A stretch of 64,000 nt of DNA from Sphaerolaimus hirsutus (GCA_964036195.1 OZ038450.1:6326701-6390700), one strand, 5' to 3'. Counted from the stretch's first letter, positions 20,963 to 30,682 are shown. The notes: generated by a model not told the origin, from the sequence alone. A program made the numbers and translations.

Positions 20963-23900
20963 ATGGCCGATGAACGCCTACGCGCTTTGCGAGGTGCAAC
21001 CGCAGCCTCAGCTATGCCTCCGAGCAACGTCGATGAGACCGACACAACTCATCCGTTGACTCAGCATAGCCGGGCGCTGACTGGAGTACGTACCGGCGTG
21101 TTACGATTCACAACTAAACCGATTCCTAAAATCGTCAAAGACGAGTCACAACCCGCCGCTGTAAACTTACAAGCGGCGGAGGAAGTGTTAGAAGCGCTTC
21201 AGGCATATGTCTACCAAGCCGAGCTGAAACGCTCGGACCTGTCCACAGCTATGGACAAGTTCACATCTATTGTCCAAGATTACATCACAAGCTTGGACAG
21301 AGACCAAGACGGTGCAGCCGAAGAAGCGAAGAGCGCCAACGCAAAATTGGAGCGCGCGCTCTATTCGGGCTCGAACAACGCGACGATGCTCATGGATGAG
21401 CTGGAATCGAAAATGGCGTCCGCCCAAGCGCACATCAAATCCGCGGAAAGGTTGATACTTTCCCTGAAAGGTCAGTCCACTGTTGATTTAACTACTCAAC
21501 CCCCTTCACAACCCCCTTACAACAATGTCAATATGGGAAGTAGTTCTCAACCTTCACAACCAGAAACTTTATTAAAGTTACCTAAAATCGAGCTTGCTAA
21601 ATATAACGGTGATCCGTTAGAATGGGCAGCTTGGTGGGAGATTTTTCGAGCTCAAATTCACGACCGAGCTAATTTGTCAACTGGTATGAAATATACATAC
21701 CTTAAGCTCAGCCTTACCGGTCCAGCAGCAGAACTGCTGGCCGGATTAAAAGGTGATGGTCGAGATTACATCACAGCGGTCACCATGTTACAGTCAAACT
21801 TTGGTGAAACGCATCGGGTACAAGCAGCTCTTTGGGATAAATTGTATTCACTCGAAAAGCCTTCATCAAGAGGAGACTCTCTCACAAATTTCACACGAAC
21901 CCTTTTGTCAACTCTCAATCAACTTAAAGAAAGGGGTGAAAGTGTCGATTCTGGTGCAGTGTTAAGAATAATTCGTGGTTATCTTCCCGATAATATTGTT
22001 CTTGCCGTCACAGAAGAACACCGGAATTCGATGCGCACCGCCGTAACCGGCGACACCGAACTCACAGTCGTCAGGTTTGTTGATGCATTAACTACCATCG
22101 CTCGTGCTCGGTTAGATGCGATGAAAACTGAACAACAAAATTCACAATCTTCAACTGTTGTTCAGAAATCACAAAATTCATCGTCGAAAAAGCCACAAAA
22201 TGGAGGTGGTTGGCAACAGCAAAAGAAAAAAGGAAATAAATCACAAAATACCTTTTCAAAACAAAAACCTATTCACAATACGGTTGCTTTTGCTGGTACC
22301 AACGCTAACGTTGGTAAATCACAAGGAAAAAATAAAAATTCCACTCAACCTCCCAGAACTCCGGCGATCGGAGCGATTAGTCAAAAGCAGTCCTCACAAC
22401 CTGCTGCTGACTTTCGCAAACCGAAATTCGAATGCTTGTTCTGCGGCATCAAAGAGCACTACACAACCGACTGCCCTCAATACGTCACACCGAGAGAGCG
22501 CACTGAGCGGTTGCAAGCTTTGGGCGACGTGTGCACGCGCTGCACGCGCAGAGGCCATCAAGCGGCACAGTGCACTCAACACTTGAGTTGCTACTATTGT
22601 CGCCAGATTGGTCAGCATCACGGGGCGTTCTGTCCTACCAGACAGGCACCTGCCAGGCGTCAGGTAAACAATTCACAAAATAAAGCCTTTGTCAAAGCAA
22701 CGAGCGCTAATTTTGTCAACGCTCAGGTAATCACAACAGGCGCGGCGTCGTCACATGCACCGCCATCGTATCCGCCTTCACACACGGAACCGATGAGCGT
22801 GTGTGTCATCCCCCCGGAAGAGAACGACTTCCGGTGGAGACAGAATACGCTGTACCAGTTGGACATGGACGGCCCGCTCGACATGGGCGAATGGCTGAGG
22901 CCCGCTAACGCGCAACAGGCGAGAGCTCAAGAGGAAGCCCGCAAATATCACAGCGAAAACGAGCTGTGGACGACGCTCCGTGCCAACCTCATCCAGGAAG
23001 GCACAGATATGGAGACAGTCGAAGCCAAAATCCGCGGCTTCCAGCAGAAACGGTACGAGGTGTACCCCCACCTCAACCCGAACCAAATGTCATCGTCGGT
23101 GCCACTTCAACCTAGTCACAGGCCCACGGTGGAGGTGCTGAGCGCACAGGCGGGTTACGGTAACCCCAACACCGCTACCAGGCAGCAGGCCGAACAAGAA
23201 TGTGAGTTCGATTTTGCACCTATTGTTCGTTTGCAAGTGGCCCAGGCTTCATTAATTAATAAAGACGCTGAATTAAATCGAGTCACAGACCCTTTGTTAA
23301 TATTCTTTGATACTGGATGCGAATATTCATACATTAAAGCATCCGTGGCAAATGAGTATAACTTCGAAAACAAAGGAGATGTTGTTCTTCAAATGAACGT
23401 GTTTGCGACAAAAACGCCTGTCACAGTCAATACGTTTTTGGTTGAGGCTGTCATGCCTATTTACAAACACGTCGACAATAAGGGCAATATGTTACAAATT
23501 CCGCTCACTTTACGTGCAGTGGATAATTTGGCAACATATGCGTGCCCACCTCCTTTGTCACAAGACGACAAAACAGTCATTTACATTGTGTACAGTGAAC
23601 ATGCACAAGAACAATTCGCGGAACCGCTTGAATTGACTGAAATGACTGATGAGTTTTGTCACAAACTATGTCAACCAGATGTAGTCATTGGTCAAGACTA
23701 TTATTGGAAGTTCGACATTCGACCAACAGAAATCGAACTCCCATCTGGATTGATCATAGTCGAATCAATACTTGGGTTGATGCTAGGCGGAAATGCGTCC
23801 TCACAATCATTTGTCACAACACCCGACATTTCCCCACATCAATTCATGGTTTCATGCAGTTCACATGCTTCATCAGCTGTGGCTGTTGGCCAAGAGACAT

Positions 23901-24835
23901 TATTTCAATTTCACAGTCTCGAGTCAATAGGTATCACAGATGATCCATTATCACATGATGACGACATAGCTGAACAGTTAATTCTGGAATCAATTACTCT
24001 CGATCCAGAAACTGGTCGCTATAGCGTGGATTGGCCATTCAAATCAACCATTCAAGAATTGCCAACTAACAATGCAGAAGCATTTCGTCGCTTTCTGTCA
24101 CTGTTGAAACGGTTTCGAAAAGATCCCGATTTATTCGCCACATACGCGAAAGTCATCTCAGATCAACTTCACAAGGGTGTTATAGAACCCGTCTATGGTT
24201 CACAAGATGGTTTGCAAGAACACATCTTACCTCACCAACCTGTCATCACACCTGGCAGATCGACAACATGTCGAATAGTGTATGATGGTTCTGCAGGCAA
24301 GCCAAGTCTCAACAATTGCATATTTCGAGGCCCAGTTCTCACACCACTGGCGCTCGGATTAATGCTTCGCTTCAGAGCCGGAAAAGTGGTGTTATTAGCA
24401 GATATTGAGAAAGCATTTTTACAAATTGCTCTTCACCCAAAATCACGCGCTTTCACAAAATTTTATTGGCTGCGTGATGACACCATTCCATCTCATGAAG
24501 ACAATATTCAAATGATGCAATTCACAAGGGTGCTGTTTGGTCTCACATGCAGTCCATCCATTTTGTCAACTGTCATCAAATATCACCTAGAAGAGGAATT
24601 AGCTCACATGCATCCCGCTGAGACAAATGAACGAATGAAACTGGAGCTGTTGCTTAACAGCATTTACGTTGATAATTTAGTTATCAGCGTAGATGATGAC
24701 AAATATGCAATACAGCTCTATCGTTTAATTAAAGCTGTTTTTGCTAGAGCAAATTTCAACATGCGCGAATGGATGACAAATTTGCCTATGGTCTCGGAGA
24801 AAATCAAACCTGATGACCTCAACCCGAAAAAGTAA
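20963..24835 (+). CDS. gag-pol: BEL/Pao gag-protease-RT polyprotein, first part
   Basis: This 1,290-residue frame makes the structural gag protein, the aspartic protease and most of RT. Residues about 205-400 resemble the BEL/Pao gag domain (DUF1759-like, with LPKIELAKYNGDPLEW). Residues about 490-560 hold three zinc knuckles: two CX2CX4HX4C and one CX2CX5HX4C. The protease active site is DTG at 783. RT shows ADIEKAFLQI (motif A, about 1146), FGLTCSPSIL (motif B) and YVDN at 1235-1238 (motif C, with Asn where Asp is usual). The frame ends in TAA at 24833, inside RT; the next frame continues in the same phase after 15 bases. The ATG at 20963 is the first after the leader and gives the typical gag N-terminus length. 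Confidence 0.93.
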   Translation: MADERLRALRGATAASAMPPSNVDETDTTHPLTQHSRALTGVRTGVLRFTTKPIPKIVKDESQPAAVNLQAAEEVLEALQAYVYQAELKRSDLSTAMDKFTSIVQDYITSLDRDQDGAAEEAKSANAKLERALYSGSNNATMLMDELESKMASAQAHIKSAERLILSLKGQSTVDLTTQPPSQPPYNNVNMGSSSQPSQPETLLKLPKIELAKYNGDPLEWAAWWEIFRAQIHDRANLSTGMKYTYLKLSLTGPAAELLAGLKGDGRDYITAVTMLQSNFGETHRVQAALWDKLYSLEKPSSRGDSLTNFTRTLLSTLNQLKERGESVDSGAVLRIIRGYLPDNIVLAVTEEHRNSMRTAVTGDTELTVVRFVDALTTIARARLDAMKTEQQNSQSSTVVQKSQNSSSKKPQNGGGWQQQKKKGNKSQNTFSKQKPIHNTVAFAGTNANVGKSQGKNKNSTQPPRTPAIGAISQKQSSQPAADFRKPKFECLFCGIKEHYTTDCPQYVTPRERTERLQALGDVCTRCTRRGHQAAQCTQHLSCYYCRQIGQHHGAFCPTRQAPARRQVNNSQNKAFVKATSANFVNAQVITTGAASSHAPPSYPPSHTEPMSVCVIPPEENDFRWRQNTLYQLDMDGPLDMGEWLRPANAQQARAQEEARKYHSENELWTTLRANLIQEGTDMETVEAKIRGFQQKRYEVYPHLNPNQMSSSVPLQPSHRPTVEVLSAQAGYGNPNTATRQQAEQECEFDFAPIVRLQVAQASLINKDAELNRVTDPLLIFFDTGCEYSYIKASVANEYNFENKGDVVLQMNVFATKTPVTVNTFLVEAVMPIYKHVDNKGNMLQIPLTLRAVDNLATYACPPPLSQDDKTVIYIVYSEHAQEQFAEPLELTEMTDEFCHKLCQPDVVIGQDYYWKFDIRPTEIELPSGLIIVESILGLMLGGNASSQSFVTTPDISPHQFMVSCSSHASSAVAVGQETLFQFHSLESIGITDDPLSHDDDIAEQLILESITLDPETGRYSVDWPFKSTIQELPTNNAEAFRRFLSLLKRFRKDPDLFATYAKVISDQLHKGVIEPVYGSQDGLQEHILPHQPVITPGRSTTCRIVYDGSAGKPSLNNCIFRGPVLTPLALGLMLRFRAGKVVLLADIEKAFLQIALHPKSRAFTKFYWLRDDTIPSHEDNIQMMQFTRVLFGLTCSPSILSTVIKYHLEEELAHMHPAETNERMKLELLLNSIYVDNLVISVDDDKYAIQLYRLIKAVFARANFNMREWMTNLPMVSEKIKPDDLNPKK

Positions 24836-24850
24836 CAATATATCAAAGTA

Positions 24851-27800
24851 ATGGGTCTCGTTTACGATCACATTGAAGACACCATTGCAGTGCCAGCTCC
24901 CAAAAAAGATTTCACGCTCATTGTCACAGCCACACGCCGCAATTTAAACAAATTGCTGGCTTCAACATACGATCCTATTGGCGTCACAGCACCCGCGTTA
25001 TTTCGGTTGAAATTTCGCGTGTCACAAATAATTCAAAGGTGTAATATCACAACCTGGGACGAACTCATTGAAGACCCAGAGGCGGATGACTTACTGGACG
25101 ATTTGAAACGACATCTCTCGTCCATAAGTCAAATCAAATTCCCGCGCTCATTTCATTCTTTTGGCATCGATGTCAAAGCCGTCACACGACCGTTAGAATT
25201 ACATGTGTTTTGTGATGCCTCAAAAGATGGATACGCCGTTTGCGCTTATTTGCGTCAAAAAGCGATTTCACCCGACGAATATGGCTATGAAGATGACCGA
25301 TATTTTAGTGGTTTTCTCACAGCTCGCACAAAACTAGCCCCACTTCCGTCAAAACAAGGTCAACCCCTCACAATCACGCGCTTGGAATTACTAGGTGTCA
25401 CAATTTGTGCACAGCTCATTGAGTATTTACATCATGAACTCGTTGAGCTGGGTGGATGGAAAATTCACAGTAATTTCCTCTGGACCGATAGTACAGTTGT
25501 CATCGGCTGGCTGTATACAGCAAAGCCGCTGGCTACTTTTGTCAACAATCGGGTCACAAAAATCCATTCACTAATGTCAAAACATTGCATTCAAATTTGC
25601 AAGGTTGCTACAAAAGACAACCCAGCCGACATCGCTTCACGGGGTTGTACTTTTGATCAACTAATGATCGAAACAATGTGGTTCACCGGACCCACATTTT
25701 TAGCTGAACCTCTCACATCAACCATGCTTGACATTTCGCAATATCAAGCGCAACCTGTCACTGAAGAACTTGCGAAAGGCGACACTCACATCAGTCGACC
25801 TTTATATGCTGGAGCAGTAACTTCACAGCCTGTTTCACAGCCTGATTCACAACCAGCTAATGCTCTTGCACAGCAAGTACCTGTCAATTTGGACCCCAAT
25901 TTGTCACAAAATGTCACTCCTCAAAATCCGTTTGTCGAAAGTCGACAACGTCACATCCCTTCAAATCCATTCGAAATCGACATTCGACGATTTTCAACAC
26001 TGTCAAAATTGTTGCGTACTGTCGTATACCTGCTTCGTGTCAAAACATATTGGCTAAATCGTTCCATGCATAAAGCTGCAAAGAGCGAAAGCGAATATTT
26101 ATCAAAACCCATCACACAAGCTGATTTAAACGAAGCATTTAGACATGTATTGCGCATTTCACAGGCAGAGGAATGTGCTAGTTGCATTTCACAAGCGCAA
26201 CTTGGCAAACACCACATGCTCAAATGGGACGCGTGGAATAATTTATTATATTGTGTCACGCGTGTGTCTCACAAAGAACACCGAAACCCTTCGTTGTTTT
26301 ACTACCTGCCAAAGACAGGGTGGTTAACAACGCTAGTGGTTACTCATTTTCATGAGCTTGCTGGTCACAGTGGCATGCTTCACACTTTAGCAGATTTACG
26401 CGAACACTGCTGGTTGTCAAGTGCCAAGCAGGTAGTTGCAAAAATCTTGCGTAAATGTGTCACATGCCGCAAAGCGGAAGGAGGTCCATTCACATTACCT
26501 GATTTTCACACATTACCTGTCACTCGAACTCAATCACAAATCAAGCCATTTCAACATATTGGCATTGATTATATGGGACCGTTAGTTTATTCACAGAACG
26601 GAACCCGTCACAGTCAACACATTTTGTTACTAACATGCTTCAGTACACGCGCCATTCATTTAGAGTCAACCAATAGTGTCTCGACAGCCGACACAATTAT
26701 GGCTCTAAATCGTTTTATTTCACGTCGAGGCATGCCGGACACAATTTGGTCCGACAATGCCCCAGCATTCAAAAATTGCATCAAAATGCTACCGGACGTA
26801 AAATGGCATTTTATCACAGCCAACAGTCCTTGGCAAGGCGGCGTGTACGAACGCATGGTAGGCTTAGTCAAACGCTTGCTCAAAAAAGCATGCGGACGAC
26901 GTTGTCTCACATGGCATGAATTTCTCACAGTCATGCTTGACGTCGAATTCTCCGTCAATACGCGACCATTGTCATACTTGTCAAACACAGACATTGGTGC
27001 AGCGATACTGCGCCCAATACATTTTCTTTGGGGCACCCCACCACCATGTTACATGGATGAAAAACGTGAGTTGGAACTCGATTCCACCACGATTGAACCC
27101 ATGCGAAAAATTCCAAAAGAGGAATGGGAAAGAATGACGGATGGATCTTTCAACCTCACACCCTCACAAATAGAAAAAACCTACACACTCACACCCCCAC
27201 GTGTCAATGACGTCAACTGCATCGACGAAATTGCACTCAATTCTGTGCCTGAAAAGGACAGAGATGACATCACATTACTTTGGGACCAAATTCGTCACAA
27301 TCGTGAAGTGCTTTGGTATGAGTGGTCACGTCAATACATTGACCTACTCAAAGATCGAGCAAAAAATCAACGCTTGAAAAGAGGCACAATCAACGAAGCT
27401 CCCAAACGTGGCCAAGTGGTGTTAATCACAGATGATAAACAACCACGCGGCATGTGGCAAATGGGCCGCGTTCACGAAATACACGTGTCAAGCAATGGCA
27501 AAATACGCGCAGTCACAGTATTATCAAGCAACGGTCGTCGCACACGTAGATCTCCATCTAACCTAGTGCCTCTTGAAATCGACACAGAGGACGGTGTTGA
27601 ATATAAAATTGACACTGAGGTAAAAGATGATGATAATTCACAACCCCCACCTGATAAGGGTGATGATTCACAAACAGATCAATCACATCAACAATCACAA
27701 TCTTCACAGCAAGATGCAAGACGCGCAAACCCACGTCGAACATGTCGCTACACTGGCACATATTCGTTCTGGGGAAACGTGTCGCATTTAATGGCACTCA

Positions 27801-30682
27801 CGTTGCTAATACAATCAAAATTAGCCAACGCGCTCACATGGACAGATCAATATCACAAAACTTTCAATCTGTGCCATAAAACACGCACTGGTCACGCAAT
27901 TCAACTTCCGGAAAAAGTAACATGTCACTTTCCTCAAGTTACAGCCATAGAGGATATTGTGGTATCCATATGGACGTTGCGTGTTCAGCCGCAAACGACA
28001 CCAATTTATAGATGCTTTCAACAAGAGCATACTATAGTCACGTATATGAGTCTGGTGGGCGGAAAAGCTATGCTGCCACCAGAAATCATTAAAAACCACA
28101 GAGTCACAACTTACGATTGCATGATCGCCTACCAAAATAAAACTTGGAAAGGCGAACCCTTAATAAAAATCGGTCATGCATTGTGGAGTACCAACAAATC
28201 ACTTCACATCGATTACTGTTACTTTTGTCACAATTTGAGTAACACAGTAATGAACTTTCACATAGAGGAAGGTGTGGTAGCAAGTCTTGACGGAAAGAAA
28301 ATTGTTTCCGAAATTCAAGATCTGTCACATTGCAACCCACAAGCCGGCTATTGTTACGACAGCGACAATGGCGTCTCTTTATGGAATGCTACTGCCTTTA
28401 ACAAGCAGTGTGCATTCCAAGAGATTGGTCAATTCGATGCGCAATATTCACAAAATCACTACATAGTGGAAAAATTGCAAGCTGCATTTTCTGTCACATG
28501 GAGATCACAACAATTCCCAAATAATGCAGAATGCGTGCCAAAAGACGCAAAATATATTGACCAGGGCTCGGCATTCATTCAATTTCTTCGATATCAACTT
28601 AAGAAATTGAAAAAACCTGAAACCGAAAAAGCTCCTCTTCATTTCAAACTCGCACCAAATCTCGATGTTGGTGTATTTCACTTGCTCACAGCCCGTCAAC
28701 AATACGAAGTTGACAAAATTGCACATCTAGAACAAAAACAATTTGGATCTATCTGGCAACAATTATGTCACATCCGTCAGACCCAACTAGATATAATTCA
28801 TGCAATTGTCACATTCAATCCCACACTTGGCTTGCGAGCATTGCTAGGACGTCAAAATCTCTATGCTGAATGGCATGGAGATATATTAATGTTCTGGGAT
28901 TGTAAACCAGTCACAGCAGAAATTATTTATTTTCAACACGAATATAACAATACTTGTTATAAATTTCTGCCGGTCAAAGTCACAAATCACCCACATATTA
29001 TGTTCGTTGCTCCTGGCACCAATGATCTGATCACACATTCACCAATAGATCATTGTCTCATGAAAGATCACAAATATTATCAATTGAATGATAATTCATG
29101 GGCCAACAAAAATGGACCAACGAATTTGCACGTCACAAAACTCCCAATCGAATTAATTTGGGCTGGCTCGTGGAAACCATTCACACTAAATGTTTCCGGG
29201 TCACCTGGTGTAAGCATGACTGACATTGCATTCAGTATCATGGCTGCACATCATCACTTTCAAAATTTGCAACGACTTGAACAACAAGTCACACGTTCAG
29301 TCGATTATATTGCAACAAAGTCCAACGATCCTAAAGCAGTGCAAGCATATATTGCTGGCATCGGCCAAGGGGTTGGTGCATATTTTGAAGGTGTAGGAAA
29401 AGAATTGGGTCACATCATTCACAGTAGTGTCACAGGTGGTGCGTCAGCATTAGATACGTTACTTACTGGGCCACTTCAAACAGCTGTGAACATTATACTC
29501 ATTATTCTCACAATTGCTTGTATTGGGTATATTGGTTATGTTTACATGCAGTGGCGGCTCGTAACCGGCAGGGGTATGCTGCCAGACATCAAGGGCTTTT
29601 TCCGAAGAAAGGGCAGAAAGGACAGAAACCCAAACAAATGGGAACCCCGTCCGTTCAGCAAGGAAAAATCGGTAAGCGACGGCGACGTAACCGCCAGAAG
29701 AAGCCGACAAGCGGTTTCAACAAACCCGCGTTGTCAAATCAAACCGTCACACAATCGTCAAGTTCGTCACAGTTACCTTCAAAGTTTGTCACACCCCTCA
29801 AACGAGTTTCTCCATTCAAACGGCTTTCAGGACGCACGGTACAGCCTAGATCGGATCCCCCGGTCGGTTATAGTACCGAACGCGCCGAAGAAATCGAAAT
29901 GGAGACGGGGGCGCGCCGGGTCACAAAACCTGCACCCTCCTGCGAGTCACAACCGCAGAGCTCGTCACCAAACGCCAGACTCACAGTCACCGAGCCTGTC
30001 ACAACGGAAGTCACAATGGAAGACGCGATCCCTGACCGCGAGCCCTTGCAAAAGCGACTCAAGAGATTCGCTGGAGTCGCAGGGCTCCCAGGTGAGCAGA
30101 AATTGTCACACCAAACATTTTCCTTTATACCCCAAACTTTTCACAAATTCAATAACATCAATCAAAAACTGGTCAAATCAAAAGTTAAACGATCTAAAAA
30201 GATCAGTGACCTTCCTCAGAGAAACACCTTCACAGTCCGACATAGAGCTCGGAGAGATGGAAGAAAGTCACGATCAAGAACTAGATCCCCCACCGTACCA
30301 TTTGACCAATTCAACTCAATCACTTCACAGTGTACGACCTCATTCACAACCTCCCATGTCCCCTTGCTATCAAGCCAACCGCTTGCAGCATCGGAGCAAT
30401 GGCAGCCCACCGAGCCGTCGAAGACGATCGTCGACGAGACCGACGCGCTCCGACAAGCCTTCGAGAGGCTCGCCGAAGAATCTGAGAAGCTCCCCAACTG
30501 GCCGGGAAGACCAGCGGGGGCCCCAGAAGACCAGGCGCCCGGACACGGGGAAGGCAGCCAGCCTGAGGAGGATGCCGTCGAACCCATGGACGAGCATCAT
30601 GAGGAGGGCCGGGAAAATGCCGGCGTCGAAGACGCCGACGATCTGCTACCACAGGAGTGATGAGAGTATCACAGGCGTTTGA
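24851..30682 (+). CDS. pol: BEL/Pao RT C-terminus-RNase H-integrase-envelope, second part
   Basis: This 1,943-residue frame continues the preceding one in the same phase, separated only by the TAA at 24833. Residues 1-100 complete RT. RNase H acidic residues are D122, E179, D213 and D260 (CDASKDGY, RLELLG, WTDSTVV, NPADIASRG). Integrase has an HHCC finger at about 499-540 and catalytic D573, D635 and E667. A DUF5641-like domain follows at about 850-910. From about 975 a hydrophobic signal-like segment opens an envelope-like ectodomain with many Cys and NxT/S sites. It ends in a glycine-rich juxtamembrane region and a membrane anchor at about 1546-1570. The tail is basic and Ser/Arg-rich with a PPPY at 1813-1816. 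The tail overlaps a second open frame (29638-30660). The ATG at 24851 is probably not a natural start, because the residues before the stop belong to RT. Confidence 0.9.
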   Translation: MGLVYDHIEDTIAVPAPKKDFTLIVTATRRNLNKLLASTYDPIGVTAPALFRLKFRVSQIIQRCNITTWDELIEDPEADDLLDDLKRHLSSISQIKFPRSFHSFGIDVKAVTRPLELHVFCDASKDGYAVCAYLRQKAISPDEYGYEDDRYFSGFLTARTKLAPLPSKQGQPLTITRLELLGVTICAQLIEYLHHELVELGGWKIHSNFLWTDSTVVIGWLYTAKPLATFVNNRVTKIHSLMSKHCIQICKVATKDNPADIASRGCTFDQLMIETMWFTGPTFLAEPLTSTMLDISQYQAQPVTEELAKGDTHISRPLYAGAVTSQPVSQPDSQPANALAQQVPVNLDPNLSQNVTPQNPFVESRQRHIPSNPFEIDIRRFSTLSKLLRTVVYLLRVKTYWLNRSMHKAAKSESEYLSKPITQADLNEAFRHVLRISQAEECASCISQAQLGKHHMLKWDAWNNLLYCVTRVSHKEHRNPSLFYYLPKTGWLTTLVVTHFHELAGHSGMLHTLADLREHCWLSSAKQVVAKILRKCVTCRKAEGGPFTLPDFHTLPVTRTQSQIKPFQHIGIDYMGPLVYSQNGTRHSQHILLLTCFSTRAIHLESTNSVSTADTIMALNRFISRRGMPDTIWSDNAPAFKNCIKMLPDVKWHFITANSPWQGGVYERMVGLVKRLLKKACGRRCLTWHEFLTVMLDVEFSVNTRPLSYLSNTDIGAAILRPIHFLWGTPPPCYMDEKRELELDSTTIEPMRKIPKEEWERMTDGSFNLTPSQIEKTYTLTPPRVNDVNCIDEIALNSVPEKDRDDITLLWDQIRHNREVLWYEWSRQYIDLLKDRAKNQRLKRGTINEAPKRGQVVLITDDKQPRGMWQMGRVHEIHVSSNGKIRAVTVLSSNGRRTRRSPSNLVPLEIDTEDGVEYKIDTEVKDDDNSQPPPDKGDDSQTDQSHQQSQSSQQDARRANPRRTCRYTGTYSFWGNVSHLMALTLLIQSKLANALTWTDQYHKTFNLCHKTRTGHAIQLPEKVTCHFPQVTAIEDIVVSIWTLRVQPQTTPIYRCFQQEHTIVTYMSLVGGKAMLPPEIIKNHRVTTYDCMIAYQNKTWKGEPLIKIGHALWSTNKSLHIDYCYFCHNLSNTVMNFHIEEGVVASLDGKKIVSEIQDLSHCNPQAGYCYDSDNGVSLWNATAFNKQCAFQEIGQFDAQYSQNHYIVEKLQAAFSVTWRSQQFPNNAECVPKDAKYIDQGSAFIQFLRYQLKKLKKPETEKAPLHFKLAPNLDVGVFHLLTARQQYEVDKIAHLEQKQFGSIWQQLCHIRQTQLDIIHAIVTFNPTLGLRALLGRQNLYAEWHGDILMFWDCKPVTAEIIYFQHEYNNTCYKFLPVKVTNHPHIMFVAPGTNDLITHSPIDHCLMKDHKYYQLNDNSWANKNGPTNLHVTKLPIELIWAGSWKPFTLNVSGSPGVSMTDIAFSIMAAHHHFQNLQRLEQQVTRSVDYIATKSNDPKAVQAYIAGIGQGVGAYFEGVGKELGHIIHSSVTGGASALDTLLTGPLQTAVNIILIILTIACIGYIGYVYMQWRLVTGRGMLPDIKGFFRRKGRKDRNPNKWEPRPFSKEKSVSDGDVTARRSRQAVSTNPRCQIKPSHNRQVRHSYLQSLSHPSNEFLHSNGFQDARYSLDRIPRSVIVPNAPKKSKWRRGRAGSQNLHPPASHNRRARHQTPDSQSPSLSQRKSQWKTRSLTASPCKSDSRDSLESQGSQVSRNCHTKHFPLYPKLFTNSITSIKNWSNQKLNDLKRSVTFLRETPSQSDIELGEMEESHDQELDPPPYHLTNSTQSLHSVRPHSQPPMSPCYQANRLQHRSNGSPPSRRRRSSTRPTRSDKPSRGSPKNLRSSPTGREDQRGPQKTRRPDTGKAASLRRMPSNPWTSIMRRAGKMPASKTPTICYHRSDESITGV
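27781..29640 (+). other. Envelope-like glycoprotein region of the BEL element
   Basis: This is the part of the long frame following integrase. A hydrophobic stretch at about 27790-27835 (MALTLLIQSKLANA) could be an internal signal peptide. The ectodomain is Cys-rich. The C-terminus has a GIGQGVGAYFEGVGKELG segment immediately before an Ile-rich anchor (29480-29555). That Gly/Val juxtamembrane pattern resembles class III fusion proteins of the herpesvirus gB type. Related chuvirus glycoproteins are known to have been captured by Pao-type elements in arthropods. Assignment is by pattern only and was not verified by structure or search. Confidence 0.55.
29638..30660 (+). CDS. Overprinted accessory ORF with arginine-rich motif (candidate)
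   Basis: A second open frame overlaps the envelope tail for more than 1.1 kb; from the first ATG (29638) it encodes 340 residues and stops at 30660, 22 bp before the main frame. Near the N-terminus KRRRRNRQKK (29674-29703) is an arginine-rich segment of the kind used by nuclear RNA-binding regulators. A second basic patch, RHRARRDGRKSRSRTRS, lies about 190 codons later. The C-terminus is strongly acidic with a helical-looking DALRQAFERLAEESEK. Donor-like CGGTAAGC (29670) and CAGGTGAGC (30089) suggest possible splicing. The region is GC-rich and some minus-strand frames are also open by chance, so coding status is uncertain. No homologue recognised. Confidence 0.4.
   Translation: MGTPSVQQGKIGKRRRRNRQKKPTSGFNKPALSNQTVTQSSSSSQLPSKFVTPLKRVSPFKRLSGRTVQPRSDPPVGYSTERAEEIEMETGARRVTKPAPSCESQPQSSSPNARLTVTEPVTTEVTMEDAIPDREPLQKRLKRFAGVAGLPGEQKLSHQTFSFIPQTFHKFNNINQKLVKSKVKRSKKISDLPQRNTFTVRHRARRDGRKSRSRTRSPTVPFDQFNSITSQCTTSFTTSHVPLLSSQPLAASEQWQPTEPSKTIVDETDALRQAFERLAEESEKLPNWPGRPAGAPEDQAPGHGEGSQPEEDAVEPMDEHHEEGRENAGVEDADDLLPQE

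Noticed and set aside
24833-24850. Programmed stop-codon readthrough between the two BEL frames
   Set aside because: The stop falls inside RT, not between gag and pol, and the context after it (CAA TAT) only partly resembles leaky stops.
30216-30652. Minus-strand open frames of 102-123 codons under the BEL 3' end
   Set aside because: They lie antisense to two overlapping plus-strand frames in GC-rich DNA and show no domain; they are most likely fortuitous.
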